DNA from: Bacteroides sp.
GTDB taxonomy: Bacteria > Bacteroidota > Bacteroidia > Bacteroidales > Bacteroidaceae
Direction of reading: 5' to 3'
DNA: 17,856 bases
Assembly (NCBI GenBank): GCA_030151885.1
Contig: JASLCG010000139.1
Span: 1 to 17,856, forward strand
The position numbers were made by a program, and so were the translations under genes. The notes beneath the pieces were generated by a model that was not told where the DNA came from, did no database searches, and was given only the letters and a program-made list of their open reading frames with translations. Shown here in pieces: positions 1 through 7,349 of the stretch. Position 1 is the stretch's first letter. Every line of letters begins with the position of its first letter.

Positions 1-831
1 AATACAGGGACAATGCCTATATTATTACCCTTTATTCTGGAGCAAGGAAATATTACGATAGATTACGATGAAAATCAAATTAAAGGAACTCAGTTAAATA
101 ACCTACTTAATAGGTATATGAAAGAGGTACACGATTTGATGTTGGCAGAAGACGATGAAGATGTTGTCTTTAATAAAATAATAGCAAGTAGCAAGGCCCT
201 TTTTGATGCAAATACAGACAATCAGTTGGCCATTATAGCCCTAACATCTTTACAAAATATGCTACCTATACCAGATGATCCAACTTCAGATTATTCTGCT
301 AAGGATCTGGAAGAGAGCCTGAATAGAATAGACAACTCTTTAAAAGAAGAGGAGGTTGTAAAAGATATATTCAAGTTGTTAAGCACGATTAAATCTACGC
401 AAGAAGGAAAAATGTTTGTTGATATAGATTTTGATACGGTCAATGGTAAGGTAGAAAATAGACTTTCTGATTATGTGGGAAAAGGAAAATACGTCTTGGT
501 AGATTTCTGGAGTGAGGTCTATAACCATGAACCCAATAAATGGGAGGTTCTTGAAGAGGTAAGTAATTTGTATTCTGATGCAAATTTTGATGTGTTAGGG
601 GTAAAGTTGTTCGGAGCTACAAATAATTTTACACAGATTGTGAAAAATGAATCTCCAGGTTGGATAAATATGTCTGCCACTCAAAATCCTACAGATGTCA
701 TAAATACTTATTATATGGACTCTTATGGAGAGTATATATTATTTGCTCCTGATGGGACTATCTTGAAAAGAGATATCCACTTAGATAATCTAGAAGAGGT
801 TATATCAGGTGTTTTACGTCAAAAGGTATAG
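1..831 (+). CDS. Partial DUF4369/TlpA-like thioredoxin-fold protein without catalytic cysteines
   Basis: This is the 3' part of a gene that enters from the left edge: the frame is already open at base 1, and the ATG at base 13 lies inside a typical domain interior (LLPFILEQGNITI), so it is probably not the real start. The visible part resembles the periplasmic, often membrane-anchored DUF4369 plus TlpA/AhpC-like proteins of Bacteroidetes, which usually run to about 370 residues. Counting from base 13, a helical linker occupies about residues 25-135 and a thioredoxin-like fold about 135-272, with the typical strand KYVLVDFW at 159-166. The CxxC that should follow is absent: the expected positions hold Tyr170 and Glu173, and the fragment has no cysteine at all. 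The PDGTI motif near the C terminus is kept. The protein is therefore unlikely to be a thiol oxidoreductase and may have a structural or binding role. Family assignment is good; function is unknown. Confidence 0.75.
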   Translation, partial: NTGTMPILLPFILEQGNITIDYDENQIKGTQLNNLLNRYMKEVHDLMLAEDDEDVVFNKIIASSKALFDANTDNQLAIIALTSLQNMLPIPDDPTSDYSAKDLEESLNRIDNSLKEEEVVKDIFKLLSTIKSTQEGKMFVDIDFDTVNGKVENRLSDYVGKGKYVLVDFWSEVYNHEPNKWEVLEEVSNLYSDANFDVLGVKLFGATNNFTQIVKNESPGWINMSATQNPTDVINTYYMDSYGEYILFAPDGTILKRDIHLDNLEEVISGVLRQKV

Positions 832-899
832 AACATATAAGGTGAACTCATTCGGCTAGTAAGCTATATAGAGCAGGGCTGTTATGGAGATATTATAAT

Positions 900-946
900 A
901 TAGAGCCTTTAATACAGAAACTTCTGTATTAAAGGCTCTATTGTTT
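900..946 (+). terminator. Rho-independent terminator after the thioredoxin-like gene
   Basis: A perfect 20-bp inverted repeat (900-919 with 922-941) is followed by a T-rich stretch (TTGTTTTG). It lies about 70 bases after the stop codon at 831. The stem is almost perfectly symmetric, so some termination from the opposite side is possible, but no gene reads towards it from the right. Confidence 0.85.
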
Positions 947-1290
947 TGTGTAGCTTCTTCTTAACTCTAGCTTTTTTATGTTGAAAAAGTATTCGGAAGT
1001 AGTATTTCTCTTAAAGTGTTTTTTGATAAAAGCAGTTATTTTCATTTAGTATATATAATTTAATAGCTATTTGTTTAGCTTATACATCTATTTATATTTT
1101 AACAACTAAATCTTAATTTAACTTTGAATACTTATAATTTTATATTAAAATTGTGATTAAACATAAAAACTAGACCTAATACAGTTAAATATTGTAATTA
1201 CAGACAGCTATTTACTAAATAAAGTATGAAGTATAGTTTATCAGATAGAACTACTACTTATACTTAGTATTAACCTTTAATTTATTATAC
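947..1290. other. AT-rich intergenic leader upstream of susC
   Basis: This stretch has no credible ORF or RNA gene. It is extremely AT-rich and must contain the susC promoter and 5' leader. No sigma factor, anti-sigma factor or hybrid two-component gene lies next to it. I see no further clear hairpin or operator. Confidence 0.6.
1097..1126 (+). promoter_or_regulatory. Possible Bacteroidetes-type promoter for susCD
   Basis: TAACTTTG at 1119-1126 matches the Bacteroides -7 consensus TAnnTTTG. A weak -33-like TTTT lies at 1097-1100, 18 bases upstream. If used, it would give a leader of about 155 bases before the susC ATG. In DNA this AT-rich a single -7 match is not rare, so the call is tentative. 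Confidence 0.3.
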
Positions 1291-4200
1291 ATGATTAAAA
1301 CTATCTTTTCGACAAGAAGGCTTTTCTTGTTGAGCATGGTGCTAGGTGGATTATCTTTACCTCTCTATGCTACGGAATATGTAGATGTAACTAGTGTAAC
1401 TACTACCCAACAGCAGTTACCTATTTTAAAAGGTGTGGTACTCGATGCACAGACTAATGATCCCATTATTGGAGCTTCGATTTATATTGAAGATTCTGCC
1501 AAAGGAACAGTTACAGACTTGGATGGCAAATATGAGATTAAAGCCCCAGTAGGCTCAAAGTTGAAAATCTCTTATATGGGTTATAATACAGTTGTAATTA
1601 CTGCTACTGCGCAAGAGCAGATAATTAAATTGAAAGAAGATTCGGAGCTTTTGGACGAAGTAGTAGTGGTGGGCTATGGTACACAGAAGAAGACTAACTT
1701 AACAGGATCAGTAACAACTATTGATAGTAAGAAAATAGAAGATCGTCCAATTCAAAACATATCTAGCGGACTTCAAGGTTTAATGCCTGGTGTAAGTGTT
1801 TCAGGAACCAATGGAGCTCCAGGTATGGATAGTGGTAATATTCGTATTCGTGGTACAGGTACATTAAACTCTGCTGGACCTTATATCTTAGTCGATGGAA
1901 TTGAAACAGGTACATTAAGCTCAATAGACCCTAATGATATTGAGTCAATATCTGTTTTGAAAGATGCTGCTTCTGCCGCAATATATGGCTCTAAAGCATC
2001 TAATGGTGTAATTCTGATTACAACAAAGAGAGGAAAGACAGAAAAGCCACAGGTTACATATAGTGGTTATGTGAGTTTTCAAAAACCTACTGAAACTGTA
2101 AATAGATTGAGCTCATACGACTATGGTCGATTATATAATGGAGCTCTCGAATCAGAAGGTAAGAAGCCTAAATTTACAGCCGATGAGCTTCAATCCTTAA
2201 AGAATGGGACAGATCCATATAATTACCCAAATACAGATTGGTATGGATTAGCTTATAAAACAGCGCTACAACATCGCCATAATGTGAATGTTAGTGGTAG
2301 TTCGGAATATGTAAAATATATGGCTTCTATTGGATTTCTTGATCAAGATGGTATTCTAAAAAATGCAGATAGACGTCAATTTAATGCTAGAACAAATTTA
2401 GATATCAATATAACTAAGAGGTTACAAGCACATCTTAATTTGGCATATATAAAGAATAAGTACAACGATCCAAGCTCTGCTTATGCAGGTGGTGGTTCTG
2501 ATCAAATAATTCGTCAGCTTAATTTAATAGCTCCTTGGGTGGTAGCTCGTTATCCCGATGGAACTTGGGGTACAATTTCTGATGGTAGCCCAATTGCTTG
2601 GTTAGATTCAGGCATGAAAGTAACTCGCGATAATCGCAACTTTACAGGAACTTTAGGGTTAGATTATAAACTCTTGGATGAATTAACACTTTCTGTTAAT
2701 GGTTCTTACGTAAGTAACGATCAGGATTATACCTATTTCCAGAAGTTTATTCAATACAATGATAGTAAAAAGACAGATCCAAATCATTTAGATAAGAGAG
2801 CATATTCATGGAATCGTTCAACATTCGATGCTTTAGCTAACTATGATAAAAATTTTGGTAAACATAATTTGAAAGGATTACTAGGTTGGCATACGGAAGC
2901 TTACAACTACTCCTATCAGAAGGCATATCGTCAAAACTTTCCTACAAACGATTTAACTGATATTAATGCGGGTGATGCTTCAACTCAGAAGAACGAAGGA
3001 TTTACGCGTAAACTTAATATGATATCTTGGTTCGGTCGTGTGAATTATGATTATGCTGGTAAATATTTATTAGAGGCTAATGTTCGTGCAGATGCATCTT
3101 CTAGATTTGCTAAAGGACACCGTTGGGGGTATTTCCCATCATTTTCTGGAGCATGGAGAGTAACCGAAGAGGAGTTTATGGAGGGTACTAGTGATTGGTT
3201 AAGTAATTTAAAAATACGAGCTTCATGGGGACAACTAGGAAACCAAAATGCTCTGGATGATTACTATCCTTCTATTAATACTTACGACTTGAGTGGCTCA
3301 TATCCCTTTGGTGGAGAACTAAGACCAGGTTATTATCAAAAGTACAACCGCTTATCTACTATCTCGTGGGAGAAAGCATCTACTTGGGGAATTGGTCTTG
3401 ATTTAGGATTTTTCAATAATAAACTGATTGCTGAGTTTGATTACTATAACCGTAAGACTACCGATATTATTATGGATGTAAGTGTGCCTGATGAGTTTGC
3501 GCTCGAACCTTATAAAGATAATGTAGGATCTATGAGAAATAGTGGTGTGGAATTTACATTAAGCTACAATGATCAAATTAAAGATTTTAGTTATGGAGTG
3601 GCATTTAATTTTGCATATAATAAAAATGAAATTTTAGATTTGGGTGGCGTAGAATATATGGATAAAGGCAATAACCAAAGAAATGCTATTGGTAAATCTT
3701 ATAATGCATATTACGTGTACAAAACAGATGGATTTTTTAACTCACAAGCAGAGGCTGATGCTTTTCAAGAAAAATATGGAAGACCTTTTGGTGGAGGTGA
3801 TTTTAAAGCTGGAGACTTAAGGTATGTAGATGTTAATGGCGATGGTAAAATAAATGGTGAGGATCGTGTGTATGGAAACAGTACAGAGCCTGTTTATACT
3901 TTTGGCTTAAACTTAAACGCTGCTTACAAAGGTTTTGATATCTCGCTATTATTTAATGGCGCAGCTAAAGTGGCTCGTCTATTCGACTCACATGAGGTGT
4001 TTGGTGCTTTCTCTGGAGATGCAGGACATCCTGCTAGCATCTGGAAAAAGGCTTGGACTCCAGAACATACTAATGCTAAGATGCCACGCATCTTTACCGA
4101 TACGAACTCTCCAAGTTCTTCTCGTAATGCACAATCTACATTCTGGTTACAAGATACAAGCTATTTACGTTTAAAGAATTTACAGATAGGTTATACACTT

Positions 4201-4377
4201 CCTAAATCGATATTAAATAGTTGGGGAGTGAAAAATCTACGAGTTTATTACTCTGTAGAAAACTTATTTACATTTGATAAAATGAAGATTAATATTGACC
4301 CAGAAGCTACTAGCTCTAGGTTGTCTTCATATCCTTTATTACGTACACATGCATTTGGTTTAAATGTCTCTTTTTAA
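1291..4377 (+). CDS. SusC/RagA-family TonB-dependent outer-membrane transporter
   Basis: This is an outer-membrane beta-barrel that imports oligomeric nutrients (glycans, in some relatives peptides) using TonB energy, with a SusD lipoprotein as its lid. A signal peptide covers about residues 1-28 (basic MIKTIFSTRR, hydrophobic stretch, then YAT). It is followed by the carboxypeptidase-D-regulatory-like domain at about 47-115, a TonB-box-like segment DEVVVVGYGTQ at 122-132, the plug at about 136-247 with the family's RIRGTGTLN and DAASAAIYGSKASNGVI motifs, then the barrel to a C-terminal aromatic (HAFGLNVSF). The 1028 residues fit the family. There is no N-terminal STN domain, so signalling through an anti-sigma factor is not expected. 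It is followed after 10 bases by the susD partner. The substrate cannot be read from the sequence, because no glycoside hydrolase or protease is linked to it. Confidence 0.95.
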   Translation: MIKTIFSTRRLFLLSMVLGGLSLPLYATEYVDVTSVTTTQQQLPILKGVVLDAQTNDPIIGASIYIEDSAKGTVTDLDGKYEIKAPVGSKLKISYMGYNTVVITATAQEQIIKLKEDSELLDEVVVVGYGTQKKTNLTGSVTTIDSKKIEDRPIQNISSGLQGLMPGVSVSGTNGAPGMDSGNIRIRGTGTLNSAGPYILVDGIETGTLSSIDPNDIESISVLKDAASAAIYGSKASNGVILITTKRGKTEKPQVTYSGYVSFQKPTETVNRLSSYDYGRLYNGALESEGKKPKFTADELQSLKNGTDPYNYPNTDWYGLAYKTALQHRHNVNVSGSSEYVKYMASIGFLDQDGILKNADRRQFNARTNLDINITKRLQAHLNLAYIKNKYNDPSSAYAGGGSDQIIRQLNLIAPWVVARYPDGTWGTISDGSPIAWLDSGMKVTRDNRNFTGTLGLDYKLLDELTLSVNGSYVSNDQDYTYFQKFIQYNDSKKTDPNHLDKRAYSWNRSTFDALANYDKNFGKHNLKGLLGWHTEAYNYSYQKAYRQNFPTNDLTDINAGDASTQKNEGFTRKLNMISWFGRVNYDYAGKYLLEANVRADASSRFAKGHRWGYFPSFSGAWRVTEEEFMEGTSDWLSNLKIRASWGQLGNQNALDDYYPSINTYDLSGSYPFGGELRPGYYQKYNRLSTISWEKASTWGIGLDLGFFNNKLIAEFDYYNRKTTDIIMDVSVPDEFALEPYKDNVGSMRNSGVEFTLSYNDQIKDFSYGVAFNFAYNKNEILDLGGVEYMDKGNNQRNAIGKSYNAYYVYKTDGFFNSQAEADAFQEKYGRPFGGGDFKAGDLRYVDVNGDGKINGEDRVYGNSTEPVYTFGLNLNAAYKGFDISLLFNGAAKVARLFDSHEVFGAFSGDAGHPASIWKKAWTPEHTNAKMPRIFTDTNSPSSSRNAQSTFWLQDTSYLRLKNLQIGYTLPKSILNSWGVKNLRVYYSVENLFTFDKMKINIDPEATSSRLSSYPLLRTHAFGLNVSF

Positions 4378-4387
4378 TTGAGTTATT

Positions 4388-6034
4388 ATGAAAAAATATA
4401 AATATATATTATTAGGTAGCGTTGCGCTTTTTCTATCCTCTTGCAACGACTTTTTAAATACAGAACCCAAAGACGCATTACCACCAAGCCAGACTTGGAA
4501 AACGGAAGGAGATGCGTATAACTTCTTAACAGGTTGCTATGATGGTTGGGAGAGTGGTTCAACAATTCTTTATAACGATTGTGCATCAGACTTTGCATAT
4601 AACAATTTTGCTTGGGAAGGTTTTAAACCATTAGGTAATGGTACACTAACAGCAGTTTCTCCAGGAGCTTCCTTCTATAGTTATGGAATAATAAGACGAT
4701 GTAATACTTTCTTGCAAAATATTGAGAATGTAAATTTTGTGAACAAAAGCTTGAAGGATAATTTGATAGCACAGGTACATGCAATTCGTGCTTACCGCTA
4801 TTTTAGAATGAGTTGGTTATATGGGGGTGTACCTATTATTGATAATTACAACACTGCCGATGAGGCTAAAATACCTCGCAATAGTTTGGAAGAGGTGCGC
4901 AAATTAATTCACGAAGATATTGACAACTATTACAAAGCTTTACCCATTAAACCTGAAAAAGTGGGCTATTTTACAAGAGGTGGAGCACTGGCTATTCGTA
5001 TGCGTGAAGCACTTTATTATGGCGATTGGCAAATGGCTAAAGATAAAGCTCAAGAGATTATAGATTTAAATGCATACGATTTAGAACCAAATTATGAAGA
5101 TCTTTTTAAAGTAGATTTCAAAGACTCTAAAGAGATTATTATGGCAGTTCAGTACATTGATGTTAAGAAGCCATTAGGCGTAATTGGTCAAATGTACAAC
5201 AACGGTTCTGGTGGTTGGTCGTCTATTGTACCTACTTATAACTTAGTTGATGCTTATGAAATGGCAAATGGGTTAACAATAGATGATCCTAATTCAGGAT
5301 ATGATCCAGTTCATCCTTTTGTAAATCGTGATCCTCGTCTAGCTAAGTCAATTTTCTTCCCAGGTGCCGACTATATCAACCAGGATGGTAGTGTTACGGT
5401 ATTTAATACGTTGAATAAAGTGTTGGAAGATGGTAAAACGACTAATCCCGACTATATGTTAGCACAAGACAACTCTTCAAAGATTGGTTTAACATGGGCT
5501 AAATACTTAGCTCCTATGAATCAGTATAATAACATCTGGGAAACAGCTGCTAGCCCTATTGTATTTAGATTTGCAGAAGTGTTGTTAACACTAGCAGAAG
5601 CTGAAAATGAATTAAATGGTCCTTCTGATGTAGTGTATGGAGCTTTAGATCGCATCCGGACACGTGTAGGAATGCCTGTTGTAGATCGTGATAAATACAG
5701 TACTAAAGAGACTCTTAGAACTCTTATTCAGAGAGAAAGAGGCGTAGAGCTTGCTGGTGAAGGTTTAAGAAGAGCTGACATAGTACGTTGGAAAACTGAA
5801 GATGGCAAAATGTTGGCAGAAAAAGTACTTAATGGTCCGCTATATCGCCGTGTTGGTAGTGTAAATACAGACCCATCAGTAGATCAGTTTAAAAGAGCTA
5901 CGATAGATGTTAATGCCTCTTCTCAAGACAGATTTATTGAGAATAGAGAGTTTAAACCTCATAATCGTTATTACCCAATACCTCAAAGTTCAAGAGATAA
6001 TAATACTAAGTTAACACAGAACGAAGGTTACTAA
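4388..6034 (+). CDS. SusD/RagB-family surface lipoprotein, lid of the SusC transporter
   Basis: This is a surface-exposed lipoprotein that captures the substrate and closes over the SusC barrel. A lipoprotein signal precedes Cys19 (LFLSSC), followed by the family-typical start NDFLNTEPKDALP. The helical TPR-like N-terminal part (about residues 75-215) includes AQVHAIRAYRYFRMSWLYGGVPII. The C-terminal SusD/RagB domain (about 260-548) includes FRFAEVLLTLAEAENEL, the segment GVELAGEGLRRADIVRW, and the typical ending RYYPIPQSSRDNN. Its 548 residues are normal for the family. It is co-transcribed with susC (10-base gap), and a terminator follows, so the pair forms a complete two-gene unit. Binding residues and substrate cannot be predicted by eye. 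Confidence 0.95.
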   Translation: MKKYKYILLGSVALFLSSCNDFLNTEPKDALPPSQTWKTEGDAYNFLTGCYDGWESGSTILYNDCASDFAYNNFAWEGFKPLGNGTLTAVSPGASFYSYGIIRRCNTFLQNIENVNFVNKSLKDNLIAQVHAIRAYRYFRMSWLYGGVPIIDNYNTADEAKIPRNSLEEVRKLIHEDIDNYYKALPIKPEKVGYFTRGGALAIRMREALYYGDWQMAKDKAQEIIDLNAYDLEPNYEDLFKVDFKDSKEIIMAVQYIDVKKPLGVIGQMYNNGSGGWSSIVPTYNLVDAYEMANGLTIDDPNSGYDPVHPFVNRDPRLAKSIFFPGADYINQDGSVTVFNTLNKVLEDGKTTNPDYMLAQDNSSKIGLTWAKYLAPMNQYNNIWETAASPIVFRFAEVLLTLAEAENELNGPSDVVYGALDRIRTRVGMPVVDRDKYSTKETLRTLIQRERGVELAGEGLRRADIVRWKTEDGKMLAEKVLNGPLYRRVGSVNTDPSVDQFKRATIDVNASSQDRFIENREFKPHNRYYPIPQSSRDNNTKLTQNEGY

Positions 6035-6072
6035 TAGAGTATTATCAATAGAGTAATAACTAGTATATACTT

Positions 6073-6114
6073 AAAAGCTCGGATTAGGAAGTTTTATCCT
6101 TATCCGAGCTTTTT
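6073..6114 (+). terminator. Terminator after susCD, probably shared with the convergent regulator
   Basis: Arms at 6073-6089 and 6097-6113 pair with a single mismatch (AAAAGCTCGGAT... with ...ATCCGAGCTTTT), leaving a 7-base loop and ending in a run of T. The run of A at the left arm gives a T run when read from the minus strand. It could therefore also end the minus-strand AraC gene, whose stop is about 65 bases away. Confidence 0.8.
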
Positions 6115-6178
6115 CTATTGTACACAGTGGCCTTCACTAACAAAACTATACCACCACTCTTATACGCAAGATTATATT

Positions 6179-7183
6179 TTATTTACGTGCTCTAAAAGCA
6201 CTAGGCGATGTACCAAACTTTTGTCTGAAGGCAGAACTAAAGTGGGTATGGTATTCGTATCCTACCTCCTGTGCTACATCTTGTATGGGCTTGTCAGTGC
6301 ATTTTAATAATTTTGAAGCCATATCCATGCGATAATCGAATAGATAGCCAAAGACGGTATGTCCAAATAGTTGTTTAAATACTCGTTTCAACGTACATAC
6401 GTTAGTGCCTACTTCTAGAGCTAATTCATGTAAAGAGGGCGGATTTATATATCGCTGTTCTAAAATTAGCTTGGCCATATTAATCTTTTCATATTGGCTC
6501 TTTATAATGGAGTTATTTGTTGATTTTGGTTTTACCATACTCTCTTCTAGGTAAAGCGAGAGACACTCCAATACTTTAGCATCCATATACATGGTAGATG
6601 TTAGCCCCATCATTTCAATATGCTTTAAACTACAAAGTGCCTCTTTTAACTGTAATGAAATAGGGGTAGGTTGCTCTCTGTAGAAGGTCGATTCTCCTTT
6701 CCGATTGGCAGAGAAATCTAGCAGTGGACATATATTGGGATAGTAATTTGATATCATATCATATAACGACTCCTTTATACTAATTTCTATGAGCTGTAAA
6801 GGAGAACAAGAAGATATGGTAGATTGCACAGCATTGCCTTGATAAGCTAGGGCATTGCAACTACCTCTCTCCATAGTGATTTGCATATCTTTCTTGCAGC
6901 TCCCATAATATCGGTTACAGGCTGTACCATTGAGTAGAAAAATAAGACATAAGTATTTATCAGCACTATTTGGCGTAATAATTTCAATGTCTTCTATGCT
7001 ATTAAGATTCCATTGGCTCATGGTAAAACCCTTACTCCCGATCTCTTGATAGCTTCCATGCAGGTTGAAATCGTCAATCTTCCAGCTATTTCTATAGGAC
7101 TCTTCTGATATCTTAAACTGCTCTGTTTGCTTTGAAGAAGCTAATATTTCGGACAAGTTTGTGTTCAATAATCGTTTTGTCAT
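6179..7183 (-). CDS. AraC-family transcriptional regulator, PchR-like
   Basis: This is a cytoplasmic DNA-binding regulator of 334 residues. The C-terminal third carries the two helix-turn-helix motifs of the AraC family: SLHELALEVGTNVCTLKRVF at about 250-269, and IQDVAQEVGYEYHTHFSSAF at about 300-319 followed by the conserved FGTSPSAFR. The N-terminal 230 residues are a diverged effector domain with several cysteines (Cys81-region to Cys152); I cannot name its ligand. It is transcribed divergently from the TonB-dependent receptor, with 166 bases between the start codons. This is the usual layout of PchR-like activators that sense a siderophore or iron complex and switch on the neighbouring receptor. 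Regulation of that receptor is an inference from position; control of the convergent susCD pair is less likely. The start ATG is preceded by a weak AGGGAA-like ribosome site. Confidence 0.9.
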   Translation of the reverse strand: MTKRLLNTNLSEILASSKQTEQFKISEESYRNSWKIDDFNLHGSYQEIGSKGFTMSQWNLNSIEDIEIITPNSADKYLCLIFLLNGTACNRYYGSCKKDMQITMERGSCNALAYQGNAVQSTISSCSPLQLIEISIKESLYDMISNYYPNICPLLDFSANRKGESTFYREQPTPISLQLKEALCSLKHIEMMGLTSTMYMDAKVLECLSLYLEESMVKPKSTNNSIIKSQYEKINMAKLILEQRYINPPSLHELALEVGTNVCTLKRVFKQLFGHTVFGYLFDYRMDMASKLLKCTDKPIQDVAQEVGYEYHTHFSSAFRQKFGTSPSAFRARK

Positions 7184-7244
7184 ATATTCCCTATTCTTAT
7201 AGTTATCTTACTTTTTGCGTCATATCTCTGCTGATATGTCTTCT

Positions 7245-7252
7245 TAAATTTG
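7245..7252 (+). promoter_or_regulatory. Possible -7 promoter element for the TonB receptor
   Basis: TAAATTTG exactly fits TAnnTTTG. The nearest upstream TTTG (7214-7217) is 27 bases away, which is wider than the usual 19-21. Such a weak -33 would suit a promoter that needs an activator such as the divergent AraC protein. It predicts a leader of roughly 90 bases containing both dyads listed below. Confidence 0.3.
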
Positions 7253-7276
7253 TACTCGCAAGTTTTTAATATAGAC

Positions 7277-7298
7277 CTCTAATAACAGCTTATTAGGG
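7277..7298. promoter_or_regulatory. Dyad symmetry in the divergent intergenic region
   Basis: A 9-bp stem (7277-7285 with 7290-7298, core CTAATAA / TTATTAG, one G-T pair) surrounds the 4-base loop CAGC. It sits about 50 bases before the receptor start codon and about 95 bases before the regulator start on the other strand. It could be an operator or a hairpin in the transcript leader. It has no T run, so it is not a standard terminator. Confidence 0.35.
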
Positions 7299-7309
7299 TG
7301 AAGATACAA

Positions 7310-7325
7310 TACCCATTTGTGGGTA
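7310..7325. promoter_or_regulatory. Perfect short palindrome TACCCA-tttg-TGGGTA before the TonB receptor
   Basis: Six-base arms (7310-7315 and 7320-7325) flank a 4-base loop and end 24 bases before the start codon. The arms are GC-richer than the surroundings, which makes the element stand out. It could be a regulator site or a leader hairpin affecting translation. It does not resemble a Fur box. Confidence 0.35.
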
Positions 7326-7349
7326 ATTTAAAATTAGAAATCAGTAACA

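Noticed and set aside
1242..1253. 12-base sequence CAGATAGAACTA shared with 11170-11181, both upstream of genes
   Set aside because: Shorter versions also occur inside coding sequence (near 7445 and 10720), and a shared 12-mer is expected by chance in AT-rich DNA of this length, so it is not a convincing common operator.
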